Assembly: GCA_001600355.1 (NCBI GenBank)
Contig: BCJU01000001.1
Coordinates: forward strand, 4,092,013-4,156,012
Reading direction: 5' to 3'
Length of the DNA: 64,000 bases
Origin: Meira nashicola
Lineage: Eukaryota > Basidiomycota > Exobasidiomycetes > Exobasidiales > Brachybasidiaceae
The number at the start of each line of letters is the position of its first letter. The stretch's first letter is position 1. The notes beneath the pieces were generated by a model, which was not told the DNA's origin, did not search any database, and was given only the letters and a program-made list of their open reading frames with translations. Shown here in pieces: positions 17,630 to 28,321 of the stretch. A program made the translations under genes and the position numbers.

Positions 17630-18382
17630 ATGGCAACGATGACGATGCTTTTAGCACATTTGAATGCGTCGTTGGATGCTTCATCTTATATTATCGCAAT
17701 GGGAATCGTGGACGTACTCACATTTGGAGCACCAATTCATCCAGAGAGGGAGAATAAAGTGCATGAGAATACTATACACAGGATGGGTAGTCACCCTGAA
17801 CCAGATCGGGAAAAGTTAAGACGACACTTTATGCCTCCAAAACAACCTAGGAGATCTGCCAGTGATCCAGGATGGACAGCAGAAGAAAGTATGAAATCTT
17901 CCAGTTTATATAAAAGGCCTCCTCCAATGCGTTCATCCGGAAGTCTTGATTCAGAGATGGATATAAGTCCAACATCTGCTTTTACATTTTGGAAGCAACA
18001 GAGACGCGTTGGATCACATGACGTTCAATCTGATCATATACGAAGAAGGACAAGTGTGAATTATTCAAGTTCAGATCATGGCTTACATCATTACCAAAAA
18101 AAGATTCTTTCTCAACAAATGCAAAGAACGATGCGAATTCAACCTTATGTAAGAGCGGCAATCATTTTATCACTATTGGCTTCTTGGTTCTTTTTCAGTA
18201 TGTTCTTTACCCTAATCATCAAACAAGGACCGAAAAAGGCAACCTTCACGACCGCACATATGATCTTTTCACCGGCAATATATTCCTGGAAATTGGCCAG
18301 CATATATGCTCAAGATGGTTTGCATACTATCAGCACTTATGCCCATAATAAGCTATCCTTTCCTACTCCTTTCGATTCATGA
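17630..18382 (+). CDS. Hypothetical protein with a C-terminal membrane helix
   Basis: 250 residues from the first ATG (MATMTMLLAHLNAS); the open frame upstream starts with TTG and is not credible. Unknown family. The N terminus is mildly hydrophobic (SYIIAMGIVDVLTFGA). The middle is basic and Ser-rich, with PPKQPRRSASDPGW and RRRTSVNYSSSDHG giving possible basophilic-kinase sites. A strong hydrophobic helix follows near residues 180-205 (AAIILSLLASWFFFSMFFTL), then about 50 polar residues. Probably a single-pass membrane protein with the basic part in the cytosol. Expression is plausible because of the TATA upstream. Confidence 0.6.
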   Translation: MATMTMLLAHLNASLDASSYIIAMGIVDVLTFGAPIHPERENKVHENTIHRMGSHPEPDREKLRRHFMPPKQPRRSASDPGWTAEESMKSSSLYKRPPPMRSSGSLDSEMDISPTSAFTFWKQQRRVGSHDVQSDHIRRRTSVNYSSSDHGLHHYQKKILSQQMQRTMRIQPYVRAAIILSLLASWFFFSMFFTLIIKQGPKKATFTTAHMIFSPAIYSWKLASIYAQDGLHTISTYAHNKLSFPTPFDS

Positions 18383-18701
18383 GTGCTTTATACCAGCTCC
18401 CCTTAATATACTGTATCCTATAGTTGTAACATAAAGACCCACTCTGATCTTGCTAATGATATTGATGACAATGACGAGAATGAAAAGCACATACATAAAT
18501 GGCTCATATGAGCAAAATTTATAGGGTGGGGACCGTGCGCGACTGTATAGGGCGTGTTGGCATACATGCAGAGAAACGCTGCTAGACTGCCGGAAACGGG
18601 GTTCCATTATTTTCTTTTAACTCCCCATCATCAACTTTTGATTGACATCTCTACCTTTTCGGATTGAAGTTCCTCTTCCCCATCCTTTCATTCGGTTCAC
18701 C
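18383..18701. other. Spacer upstream of the GRAM-TBC gene
   Basis: 319 bases between two plus-strand genes. The TBC frame stays open from 18642 but begins with TTG there, so I treat this as leader. It is pyrimidine-rich just before the ATG. No other feature seen. Confidence 0.5.
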
Positions 18702-20972
18702 ATGTCAACAATTGCGCATTCTTTGCGTGATTATCGTGAACCGACAAAGGTACAACAAGCAATTTATTCGTTCGGATTACCATCAGAAGAAGTACCGCAA
18801 GATGAAATACCTTCAGTTTTATCAATCTCTAATCCACCAAGCGGAGGTGCATCAGAAGCAGTAGATCAAGCCGAACAAGAAGATCAAGTGTATGCTGGAA
18901 AGTTGATCTTATCGCACTCCTTCTTGTGTTTTATCAGTTTGGACAGAAGAAGTTGCAAGATGACTTTACCTTTATATTGCATCAGAAGAGTAGAAAGACT
19001 GAATACTGCAAGAAGTGGTGTTTTTGCACTGGCGATAGTAGTATGGCATGGCATGCGAGTCATTCTACAATTGAACGCATTAAGACCGCAGTGTGAATCT
19101 TTCTGTGCTCTCTTACGTGACAATTTACGAGGACAATTACCTCAAATGAAAACATTGAAAGCCTTTGCAGCAGGTTGTTACAGTGAAATTCTCTTACAAG
19201 AAGCCATAAACGATAAAACAGCAGGTAATCCAACAGGAAAGGAAGCAAGCGAAAAGCAAGCTGGTGCATCAACTCCGGGAGAGAAAGAACAAGAAGATCT
19301 GATAGATGCCTTACCTCCTCAGCCTGACTATCATGCCGGCTTAGGAGCAAGATTCAAATATCCTGGTGATCCTCGTAAGCTACGTGAAAAATCGAAAATG
19401 AAACTATGGAAAGATTATCTTAAAGTACATGGAAGAAATTTGACGCTTGTGCGGTATCCGCAATTCCTAAGGCTAGTCCAAGTTGGTTTGCCCAATCGGC
19501 TGCGTGGTGAAATATGGGAGCTTACATCGGGCAGTATGTACATGCGCTTTGCCAATCAAGGTGTCTACGAGAGCATTCTAAAAGCAAACGAAGGAAAAGT
19601 CAGTACAAGTACAGAAGAGATTGAGAAAGATCTTAACAGAAGTTTACCAGAATACGCCGGATACCAAACCCAGGAAGGTATTGCTACACTTCGGCGTGTT
19701 CTAACAGCATACAGTTGGAAGAATCCCGAATTAGGTTATTGTCAAGCGATGAATATTGTTGTGGCAGCTATCTTAATTTACATGTCTGAAGAGCAATGCT
19801 TCTGGCTATTGGATATGCTATGTGATCGATTGGTACCGGGATATTATACTCAATCGATGTCCGGCACAATTCTAGATCAAAAGGTGTTTGAGCATTTGGT
19901 GCAAAGGTCTCTCCCGATGATTCATGATCATTTTGTCGAGACAGACATCCAATTGTCTGTGGCTTCTCTGCCGTGGTTCCTTTCGCTGTATATCAATTCC
20001 ATGCCCATGGTCTTTGCTTTCCGGATTGTGGATTGCTTCATGGCTATGGGGCCTAAAGTCTTGTTCCAAGTTGGACTGGCTATCCTCAAGATTAATGGAG
20101 AAGAATTGTTATCTGGCACTATAACAGACGACGGAGCGTTTATCAACATGATCAAAAAGTACTTCGCAACCCTTGGTGATTCAGCACATCCTAACAGTAG
20201 CAATCCACGTCATCGACAGATTACAAATTTCCAAGAATTACTCGTGGTCGCGTTCCGCGAATTTGGAGTGGTAACAGATGATACGATCGCTAGTGAGCGT
20301 AGAAGGTTCAGACAAGAGATTGTGGAAGAAATAGAATTATTTGCTAAAAGGAGTGCGGTGAGAAATTTGAAGACGTTGGGAAGATTTACGAAAGAGCAAG
20401 TTGGATTCATTTATGATCAAATTGTGGAAGCAATCTATCGTACGCGTCATGCACCCTCATCTTTGGTTGAAAGAGATGGAACGGCAATCGATGGACATGG
20501 GAAGTCGCCTGCCTCACCTGCTGTGATCGTCGGAGGAGCACAAGACTATAAAGAAATGCGAATCGATATGCCAACGTTTACATACTTTTTGGCAGAAATT
20601 GCGACATGGGCAAGGGACGAATTCACAATCTCGAATGGATTTACAGAACGATTTGAACGAAAGATACCTGAGAATTCAGATATGTCGAGAAGATTATTTC
20701 ATTTTTGGGATAATGAACAAAAAGGTTCTTTGAGCTTGCAAGATATCGTATCTGGATTGGATACTATTATCTTTTCAAGAGGTGATCCGGACTCTGCGAT
20801 CGAATGGTTCTTCAAGTTGCATTCACGCGGTAAAGATGCATTAACAAAAGATGAAGTGTTACGATTAAGTGAATCATTATTATTCATGTTCCGTAATGAA
20901 AACAGTGATGGTCATTTGGGAGCTGTTAGCCAACTAATCACATCTTCTTTTGGCGGTTCCGGATCCGTATGA
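18702..20972 (+). CDS. GYP2: GRAM-TBC Rab GTPase-activating protein (Gyp2/TBC1D8-9 type)
   Basis: 756 residues from the ATG of MSTIAHSLRDYREP. Domain order: a GRAM domain (about residues 60-150; AGKLILSHSFLCFISLDRRS and MTLPLYCIRRVERL), then a TBC domain (about 240-480) opening with LVQVGLPNRLRGEIWELTSG. Both catalytic fingers are present: IEKDLNR with arginine R313 (IxxDxxR) and YCQ with glutamine Q348 (YxQ). WFLSLYINSMPMVFAFRIVDC matches TBC motif C. Toward the C terminus is an EF-hand-like region (FWDNEQKGSLSLQDIVSG). The protein should speed GTP hydrolysis by a Rab on exocytic or endocytic membranes, as for yeast Mdr1/Gyp2 acting on Ypt6; the substrate here is not known. Single exon. Confidence 0.93.
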   Translation: MSTIAHSLRDYREPTKVQQAIYSFGLPSEEVPQDEIPSVLSISNPPSGGASEAVDQAEQEDQVYAGKLILSHSFLCFISLDRRSCKMTLPLYCIRRVERLNTARSGVFALAIVVWHGMRVILQLNALRPQCESFCALLRDNLRGQLPQMKTLKAFAAGCYSEILLQEAINDKTAGNPTGKEASEKQAGASTPGEKEQEDLIDALPPQPDYHAGLGARFKYPGDPRKLREKSKMKLWKDYLKVHGRNLTLVRYPQFLRLVQVGLPNRLRGEIWELTSGSMYMRFANQGVYESILKANEGKVSTSTEEIEKDLNRSLPEYAGYQTQEGIATLRRVLTAYSWKNPELGYCQAMNIVVAAILIYMSEEQCFWLLDMLCDRLVPGYYTQSMSGTILDQKVFEHLVQRSLPMIHDHFVETDIQLSVASLPWFLSLYINSMPMVFAFRIVDCFMAMGPKVLFQVGLAILKINGEELLSGTITDDGAFINMIKKYFATLGDSAHPNSSNPRHRQITNFQELLVVAFREFGVVTDDTIASERRRFRQEIVEEIELFAKRSAVRNLKTLGRFTKEQVGFIYDQIVEAIYRTRHAPSSLVERDGTAIDGHGKSPASPAVIVGGAQDYKEMRIDMPTFTYFLAEIATWARDEFTISNGFTERFERKIPENSDMSRRLFHFWDNEQKGSLSLQDIVSGLDTIIFSRGDPDSAIEWFFKLHSRGKDALTKDEVLRLSESLLFMFRNENSDGHLGAVSQLITSSFGGSGSV

Positions 20973-21219
20973 GTACTGTCAGGGCGTCGATCTTCAGCAC
21001 GTATATATCAAACTCTTGTATTACACACATTATCGAATCGAATACACTACATTTTTACATAATGGGAAACGTGAAAGTCGAATTAGCATTTAAGAGAAAG
21101 AAAACAAAGCAATGAAGACAGGCAAGTATTGGGGCGTGAAAAAATTCATTTCATTGTTCGTACGGAAAGAAATTATGAAGAATCTACCAGTAGAATATGA
21201 AGCTTTTTTTGTTTTTCGC

Positions 21220-21960
21220 TTAAGGGCAGAAAGTGATTGTGTAATCATGTGCACCAGAGCAAGTCCAGAGAGCGGTACCGGAAGATTCGTCGTATGGGTA
21301 AGCGTAAGCGTCTTTGCATTGCTTGAAATAGCTGTAATATTGAACGCCACTTGAAGGGCAAGTAGCAGGAGTGTTATCTGCTCCTGAACAGCAGTTGTTA
21401 TCACCACCCAAAGCTTTGCAAGCAGACAAGCAACCAACAATTTTGCCACTTGCATCTTTTGTTTGTAAAGGAGCAGGACAGTTTGGATTTAAATCGATTG
21501 GACAACTTGCGGTTGGGCAACCGTTTGCGGTAATAGCCATTGGAATATTTGTACCGTCAACTGCTGAAACGTCATAATTATCTTGACCTTGTTGAGAAAG
21601 AGTGAATTCGGCTAAAGTTGCAGGTGGAATGCCTGGTTGAGTGCAATGCAAGCCACCTACACAGCTAGCTGTTGCGCAAGATTGAACGTCTGGTTTACTA
21701 AAATCACATTCTGTTCTACCCCAAATACGTGCTGCTTGCCAATTATCCGGAACTCCAAAACTTGATGATTCACCTGAATTTAATTGCCAACCACCTTGAG
21801 ATGCAATTCCGGCTGGTGTACCTTGAGCTGTATTTCCAGTGTACACTGCTGGCCAAATTGTATAAGAACACTTGTTTGTTACCGTGAACAAACGTGCTTC
21901 AGTTTGCAAAGATGCAATTGCGGCTAAAGCCAATGCCATAATAGGTGTAAATTTGAACAT
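21220..21960 (-). CDS. Secreted thaumatin-like protein
   Basis: 246 residues. A signal peptide is clear (MFKFTPIMALALAAIASLQT, cut near ARLF). The mature part starts with FTVTNKCSYTIWPAVYTG, the usual thaumatin opening. It continues with WQLNSGESSSFGVPDNWQAA, RIWGRTECDF, DYDVSAVDG-like NYDVSAVDGTNIPM, and the Cys-rich CPAPLQTKDASG ... CLSACKALGGDNNCCSG, ending in YSYFKQCKDAYAYPYDES. About 16 cysteines would give the eight-disulfide fold. Fungal members are secreted or wall-associated, and some bind or cleave beta-glucans; function here is not shown. No GPI signal follows the TLP domain. A long upstream spacer may reflect regulated expression. Confidence 0.93.
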   Translation of the reverse strand: MFKFTPIMALALAAIASLQTEARLFTVTNKCSYTIWPAVYTGNTAQGTPAGIASQGGWQLNSGESSSFGVPDNWQAARIWGRTECDFSKPDVQSCATASCVGGLHCTQPGIPPATLAEFTLSQQGQDNYDVSAVDGTNIPMAITANGCPTASCPIDLNPNCPAPLQTKDASGKIVGCLSACKALGGDNNCCSGADNTPATCPSSGVQYYSYFKQCKDAYAYPYDESSGTALWTCSGAHDYTITFCP

Positions 21961-23501
21961 TTTTAGTGGTTTAGTGAGTGTGTGAGTGAGAAGATTGATT
22001 GTGTGGAATGTGGATTTGGGTATTGAATAAGTTTCAAAAATGCCCTCTATTTATGTCTTTCTAGTGAGACAAAAGCATCTTAAAAGACTGACAATATTTG
22101 CATAAATATTGCTGGAATTCCGCGTACCCTTTGTTGACAAATGATGGCAAAACACGTATATGCATGCATACTAACAGCCGCACAGAGCAAGCAGCATTAA
22201 AAGTAAACACTTTTAGGGAGCACATGGTCAAGCCGCCTATGCATGATATCAGCATACATTCAACTAACAAAATTTATCCTTGTCCATTAGGTGTGCCTGA
22301 CTGAAGTCTAAAGTTATATCTTTTGTTGGGACGGTAGGATAGCATCTCTTAGTCTCTAATTTTAGTAAGGTACATTACACAATGTGAGACTATCATTGAT
22401 TTAAAAACATTGCAAACGACCAGCAAGATACGGATCCGTCAAAAGAGAGAACAATGATTTCTTGACAATCTAGTAGCGCCCAATCTGTACGCTAATATGA
22501 ACACTAATCCTATCTCCTTCGGACGTTGGTCTGCATAAGGGTGAATAAAATTGGTAACTAATACTCTAAACGCCGGCATAAATAGGATCAAAGTTAAGAA
22601 GAAAAGATACAAAGCCAACCTTTGTCACTTATCTCTTTTGTTTGTTTTTGCATTTCCGATGTATACTATGTAAATCATCACTATTTCCGCGGTAAAAAAA
22701 CATTCTTTAGCTTCATTCGAATTTGATTTTATTGCATGTATGTGGGGTAATGATGATTATGATTGAATCTATTGATTGCAGCATGGTACGTACATAGTGA
22801 CATGAACACGCACAGAAGTCTACTACATACATTTCGAACCTTCTATTCTCGCTGTTTTCGCCGAAATGCTTCTAGATGATAGCGTGTAAAGAAAGGAACA
22901 AGGACGCTAAAATCATATCAAATTCGAGATGCTGCCGTGGTTGCTTTTCACCGTGTCCAGCCCTGGCGTAGCGCCCGCTAAAATGATCTTTAGGCTAAAC
23001 TTCAATTGCATATATGCACTTATTAGCTGATTAGAATTGCTCAGAAGAACCCTATTCCCCAGGAACTTCCTTCTTTCGCTCCTCTTTCTTCTATTCTTCT
23101 AGCTTTGCTTTATAATCATTTTAAATTTACGCTAAAGAACGCATTCCTTTTAAGACCACATTGTTTGTTTAAATAAATCAAAGGTCCTTTTTGTGGGGTT
23201 GAGATGTTCTAGTGGAATTCGAAGCAAGATCAGACTAAAGAGAATGTGATGATGTACATATGTTTTAAAGAGGCGGTATGTCTATGCTACATGCTTCATG
23301 AGTTTATTAGTACAGTTTGATGTAAAGCGGCGTTAAAGGTATGCTATATCTTGCAGTTGTACACGTTTAGAGTGGAGTAAAAGCTGAAAACAACGGAACA
23401 AAGGCCGAAACCTCCATGATGAGAAAAATCAACCGGGATAATCAAGACACCGAATCGTTGAACATTTGTTAATTGACACGAGTAAGACTAAATATTTGTA
23501 T
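21961..23501. other. 1.5 kb spacer upstream of the thaumatin-like gene
   Basis: AT-rich, with no convincing open frame, repeat or RNA gene. It contains a weak TATA-like CATAAATAG (minus strand, about 22047-22055) near 90 bases before the thaumatin-like ATG. It also holds a GC-rich patch with TGGCGTAGCGCC at about 22965 and the 3' end of the next minus-strand gene. Much of it is probably promoter of the secreted-protein gene. Confidence 0.5.
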
Positions 23502-24980
23502 TCAATCCACTTTAGAAGAATTTGAAATAGTAAAGTCTTCAGCCAGAAACTTACACCTTTTCTTTAAATTCTCTCTTTCTGTCTTACTTTCAATATTTTC
23601 GATAAGATTTGCAATGCTACCTCTGCGCTTGACTTCTTTGACAATCTTTTCTGCCTTCATCAAAAGTCTTTTGAGACTTTGAGATTGAAATAACTCTTGC
23701 TTTTCTTCTGGACGAGGATCCTGTTTACATTTTCAAGAAGTTTTGTTAGCAAGAATAAAAAATTGACAAAAGTGCTTCAACAATCATTTCTTACCTGTAA
23801 ATAATTGCTGTAACTAGCTACTTCACCCGTGTGTAAAGAAGGACGAATATTCAAACCGATCACTGGATCAGCAAAGGGCATACACTTTCGCAAACGATTG
23901 TTATACCTATTTTGACGAGAAAGAGGATAATTAGCAGAAAGTGAAACCTAAAAATCAGTTTACTTACCATTTCTCTGTTTGACAGGACCAAAACAAAGCA
24001 ATAAAGATCGCTTCGGCCGTTTTTAAAAGTAAGATATTGCTTCATCTTGAACGGAAACTTTCTTGAAACTTTTCTTGTTAAGATTCTCCATGTGAAGCCC
24101 TTGTTGTAAACTTTGGCAAAAGTTGTCATTTACCAACCGTTTACGGCTTGTTGTGAGCAAGGCGATATAATAATCGTTGTTCTTAAAACGATTTAAGCCC
24201 AGAATGTCTTTCAAAAACATGTCAGTTGCAATGTCCTCCAGTCGAATTGGTAATCTTTCATGGTATATAAACCGCCTTTTTAGTTTGGGAAAAAAGTATT
24301 AGTTAGTCAGCCTGTCCCTCAAAATCTAACCTCGCCAGACATACAATCTGAAATTGTTTGCAAAACCAATGTAAATTGCATCCACGTTACCCGAAATACT
24401 TGTGGCACCAACGAATCGAAGTGTTTCATACAACCAGCCGGAAGTGAGCATATAAATGCCCATTTCATCGCTGTCTCTAACGTCAGCATATCTTCTAGTA
24501 ATTCTAACCAATTATAACCGCGTCCATCGACCAGGCGTTGTAAGTCTTTCAACATTTCTGCATTAGAAAGCGACAAGATCTTATCGACAATTTCTTCATC
24601 CGTTTTGAGTGATAAGACATGATTAAATTCTCTGCCAATTCGATTGTCTCTTTTACTCAAGATCTCACGAAATTGTTTCACAATCTCCATCAGGGTTCTT
24701 TTAAGGTACGCTTCAGTAAACAGCATTCATGAAGCGCATACATTCACGTTTACTCACATTTTGATGTCTGCAGGTGGAATAGCGCCTGGTACCGGTGGTC
24801 CTAACGGCTTAAGGCATGATAATTGATCACCGTACAATCTCTGATTCCTAAATGCTCGACTGATTTTATCAAATACTAAGATCAGCTGCACCTTATTGCT
24901 CAAATCTAAATTCCTAAGACTTACATTTCATCCATCGTTTTTGGTTTCGTTTTTGACTTTTCAGTGCTTGGTAAATTCAT
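23502..24980 (-). CDS. Intron-dense hypothetical gene (about 7-8 exons)
   Basis: No single open frame spans this locus, but frame continuity supports a spliced gene from the ATG of MNLPSTEKSKTKPKTMDE (24980) to TGA at 23502. Likely exons are 24925-24980, 24758-24859, 24519-24697, 24345-24474, then from 24275 into about 24130-24060 (splice uncertain), about 23968-24060 to an acceptor at 23885 or 23907, and last exon 23502-23720. The introns are about 44-83 nt with GT..AG ends, and most donors are good (gtaagt, gtgagt, gtatgt, gtaaga). The product is about 320-350 residues with stretches such as EIVKQFREILSKRDNRIGRE, DEMGIYMLTSGWLYETLRFV and KAEKIVKEVKR. I recognise no family. This intron density contrasts with intronless neighbours. 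A decayed gene is an alternative. Confidence 0.5.
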
Positions 24981-25423
24981 CTTTGCTTCAAGATAGATGT
25001 GATGATGTAGACTATGTGGTAGCTAAGACAGATCAAACTCTTTGAAGTGTGTGGCAAATTGGACAATGTATGCGCTCTTCCCAAATTGCAGTGTTTCCGT
25101 GCAACATGATTGATTTGTTAAAGCTTTGAAAGAGAGCGGCTTGATAAAAGAACGGGCTTTCTCTACTACATAAATGCTATCCGTCTTGCGTAAGCATTAC
25201 AAAAAAAAAAAGCGGCGATGTATTTGAAAAGACTCACTTTTGACATTACTTTAATTCAAATGTATGCTTCGTATCGTAATGAAATTAATGCTGCTGCGAA
25301 TATTGTACAAGGTATTTATCTGAAAGGTAAGAGTAATCAGGATGCGCATCTTGAGTTATGATATTTCTGGTGCATATATGCTGAGTGTTGTTATGTACTT
25401 TCTGTCGGTTCTTACACGTAAGA
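24981..25423. other. Spacer between the intron-dense gene and BRH2
   Basis: 443 bases holding the upstream region of the intron-dense gene and the 3' end of BRH2, both minus strand. There is an A-run at about 25200. Nothing else seen. Confidence 0.5.
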
Positions 25424-28321
25424 CTAGGTTCTAGGAAGAGGCAGTTCCTCCCATCTGCTTTCTTGTCTCGTATTTAGATGAATCTCATCCAAACCATCAA
25501 TATCTTTAGGCCAAATATTGACATTACTCGGAGTGAGATTTGTGATATTGTATCGATGACCTTCTTTGAATGGCATATCTTCCATCTTGTCTGCATCCCA
25601 AATGCGTATCAAGCATTCACGTTTACAATCAATCAATTTACTTCGTGGAAGAGGTGTCGAAGATTGTTCTTCTTTGACTGATTTGTCTTTCAACTTTTGT
25701 TCAGCGATGAATCGTTTTGTATCAATCAATCGAATGGTACGGAACGCACGACGAGTTCGAGGTGGACAAAGTTCAGCCAATCGATTTTGCATTTCAGCCT
25801 GATTGGCGCCCATCAAAATGTCCAAACGAGTTTGAGCCAAACGAAGCAAATTGGGAACTATGCCAACATTCTTGACGTAATCAGAAGGATTATCACTGGC
25901 CAGCATTGCGTCTAAAAAGTCCTCGCAGGTGCTTGGATCCAATCCATCAATCACCACGCTTTCATCTAAGTCGTGACACTTTTCTGACAGCATTTCCGTG
26001 ACGATGATAAGCTTTTGAGACTGTGAGTGCAAAGACTTTCGAATTTCTTCTACCGTAGATTTTCTCTTGTCATTCCATTCAATTTGCCTCTCATCTTCCT
26101 CCTTCTCATTCCAAACTTCTGGCCGATAAGATTGTTGATCTTTAGGCTGCGAGGGTTTGCCACTACCACTTGGCTCTGCTTCTGCCGTCGAAGCCGTGCT
26201 CATAAATCCTTTGGGGTACAATTTTGTCACTACTGCGTCCAAAATAGACACTGGTCCTCCATCTACGGTCAAAGACCTGATCGAAGATGCAAATGGTATC
26301 TTTTGAAATCCAAGGCGTGCATGCCATGGAGCAATTTTACTTCCATTACCACGAATGAGCAGAGGAGAAGTTTCAAAAGCCTCGATCGGCTCACATGCAG
26401 AACTTTCAGGATCAAGGCGAGCGCCCATAATTGCCATCTTTTGCCCTCGTTGTATGCGGTCTGCACGTACTGCGCGAGATAGTACTTGATCGAGAGGAAC
26501 ATGGATCCGATACCAACCATCTGACAGGATAAGATGAGGTTCATTTTCGTCCGCACCGTGTGTTGCATCATACACGCATAAGATCAATGGCAGTCCAGAC
26601 GGTGCATCATGCTCTTGAATACGTTTGATGGCAGATCTATGAGCCTGATTCACTTCTCTTTCGTATCGATAACGCAGTTGACTGATCACTTCTTTCCATG
26701 AGAATCGCTGCTCATATTCTTCCGATCGATGTGCCAAAGCAGCCAATTTCCAAAGTATCAATGACCAATGATTCTTTACCCAAGCATATGCGATCTGATC
26801 CACCGAGCATCCAGCTGCATCTGCCAACTCTTTTCGTGCTGCCGAAATATCAAGCGATGCAGCGCCCTCAGGATGTGTTGGATCCGTGAAACTGAAAAGT
26901 GCTGCTGATGGAGGGTCATTCAGAATCTTCGATATGATATCGTAATCGTCAGACTGCTGAAAGGATCTGCCACGATACCATGCCCACTTAGACGAATTCT
27001 CAGCCTCAAGAAGTGTCTTTCGTTGCTCCGGAAGATCATCCAGGTTGAAGACTGTCGAACTGGTTTCTTTATTCTCAAGCTTCACTCTTGGGAGATTCAT
27101 AATTGATCGAGACTGATTTTGAAGCGGGCTCGAAATTCCTTGTGTGGCATGTATGACTGTATGCGCAAGATCTTTCTTGTAAGGTGATTTAAACTTTGGC
27201 AAGCTCGATCGTCCAACTCGTGAAGCATTACCCAAGCTCTTTCGTGAGAGAGGAGTCTGAGATAAATGTCCAGACTTTTGGCTACCATTAGGTAAGGCAC
27301 CATAGCATACTTCCCTCTTTCGAGGCGTAGAATTGATAATACGATTGTTTGGAAGTGGCATACGAGCTCCTTGAGAAGCGTCATTTGGTGTGCGAAGATT
27401 TGCAGCAGACTGAAACGTGGGCGCTGGCGATTCGATGCTTGCCACTGCATCAACAGCTTTATCCATATGCTTGCTAGACGAGCCTTGAGCTTGCTCATTC
27501 GCATTCGTGACCGATTGATTCAACTTTGAAGGTGCAATAGGACGGAAAGGTGTTCTGGGAGCTACGGCTACTTTAGAAGGACCTGCGATCTGTGTAGATG
27601 ATGACCCCTCTTCCGACTCTTCCTCTAAAAAGCGTTGCAATCGGAAAGCTGCATCTGCTGCTTTGGCAGATTGTACAACACTCTTCTTGTTAGCCCAACG
27701 GAAGACGCCTTCTGATTGAGCCAATGGAGGCGCTTGAGTTGGTTGCGTTGGCGGATCAATCTGGTCAAGCGTATCCCAGTCCATGTCCATATCATCCCAA
27801 AATCCGCTATCATCATCATACTCAACCACAGCAGAATTCATCTTCTTTGACGGTGGCATGGGAGCTGGAACGACTGCTGGAAGGGGAGCGGTCTCGTTTT
27901 TATTGACTTCGATAGACACATCCTGTCCATTCTCCTCTCCTTCGACATCATCAATATTTCTCTTTCGACTCTGTATGCTGTTTTCAACCGGATCATTTTC
28001 CTGCAAATTTGACAAAGTATTCGCGAATGTATGCGCTTGTGATTCTTGCAAAGGTGGGCTGCCGTATACTTCACTTGCTTCGCTTACTTGAGAGGAAGAA
28101 GATTTACGAGAATCAGCTTTTGATACCTTTTTGAGCTGTTCGTTTGCTTTTGCGAATTCTTCATTAGCTTCCAATTCACGTTGACGACGTAATTCTTGTT
28201 TAGCTAATCCTCTAGCACTAGATGCTAAGGCAGGTCTTGGACGATGATTCGGTTGACTTGCATCCCTACTACGCAAAGTGCGTTGAGGTGTGATCACCTG
28301 ACCGTTCCTCGAATCAGACAT
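25424..28321 (-). CDS. BRH2: BRCA2 orthologue (Brh2-type recombination mediator)
   Basis: 965 residues from the ATG of MSDSRNGQVITPQ; the frame upstream begins with TTG. Residues about 207-235 form a BRC-like Rad51-binding element: FRWA (FxxA), followed by NKKSVVQSAKAADAAF with the usual K..V..S..A spacing. Just before it is an acidic, Trp-bearing stretch (about 168-190, DDDSGFWDDMDMDWDTLDQI). The C-terminal half is the BRCA2 DNA-binding domain: a helical domain (AYAWVKNHWSLILWKLAALA, FSWKEVISQLRYRYEREVNQ), then OB1 (PLILCVYDA, LILSDGWYRIHVPLDQVLSR, GQKMAIMGARLDPES) and later OB-fold parts (ECLIRIWDADKMEDMPFKEG). Such proteins load Rad51 on RPA-coated single-stranded DNA, with Dss1 as partner. 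About the size of Ustilago Brh2 and with a single evident BRC, unlike the eight of human BRCA2. Neighbouring FAN1 acts in the same crosslink-repair field. Confidence 0.92.
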   Translation of the reverse strand: MSDSRNGQVITPQRTLRSRDASQPNHRPRPALASSARGLAKQELRRQRELEANEEFAKANEQLKKVSKADSRKSSSSQVSEASEVYGSPPLQESQAHTFANTLSNLQENDPVENSIQSRKRNIDDVEGEENGQDVSIEVNKNETAPLPAVVPAPMPPSKKMNSAVVEYDDDSGFWDDMDMDWDTLDQIDPPTQPTQAPPLAQSEGVFRWANKKSVVQSAKAADAAFRLQRFLEEESEEGSSSTQIAGPSKVAVAPRTPFRPIAPSKLNQSVTNANEQAQGSSSKHMDKAVDAVASIESPAPTFQSAANLRTPNDASQGARMPLPNNRIINSTPRKREVCYGALPNGSQKSGHLSQTPLSRKSLGNASRVGRSSLPKFKSPYKKDLAHTVIHATQGISSPLQNQSRSIMNLPRVKLENKETSSTVFNLDDLPEQRKTLLEAENSSKWAWYRGRSFQQSDDYDIISKILNDPPSAALFSFTDPTHPEGAASLDISAARKELADAAGCSVDQIAYAWVKNHWSLILWKLAALAHRSEEYEQRFSWKEVISQLRYRYEREVNQAHRSAIKRIQEHDAPSGLPLILCVYDATHGADENEPHLILSDGWYRIHVPLDQVLSRAVRADRIQRGQKMAIMGARLDPESSACEPIEAFETSPLLIRGNGSKIAPWHARLGFQKIPFASSIRSLTVDGGPVSILDAVVTKLYPKGFMSTASTAEAEPSGSGKPSQPKDQQSYRPEVWNEKEEDERQIEWNDKRKSTVEEIRKSLHSQSQKLIIVTEMLSEKCHDLDESVVIDGLDPSTCEDFLDAMLASDNPSDYVKNVGIVPNLLRLAQTRLDILMGANQAEMQNRLAELCPPRTRRAFRTIRLIDTKRFIAEQKLKDKSVKEEQSSTPLPRSKLIDCKRECLIRIWDADKMEDMPFKEGHRYNITNLTPSNVNIWPKDIDGLDEIHLNTRQESRWEELPLPRT

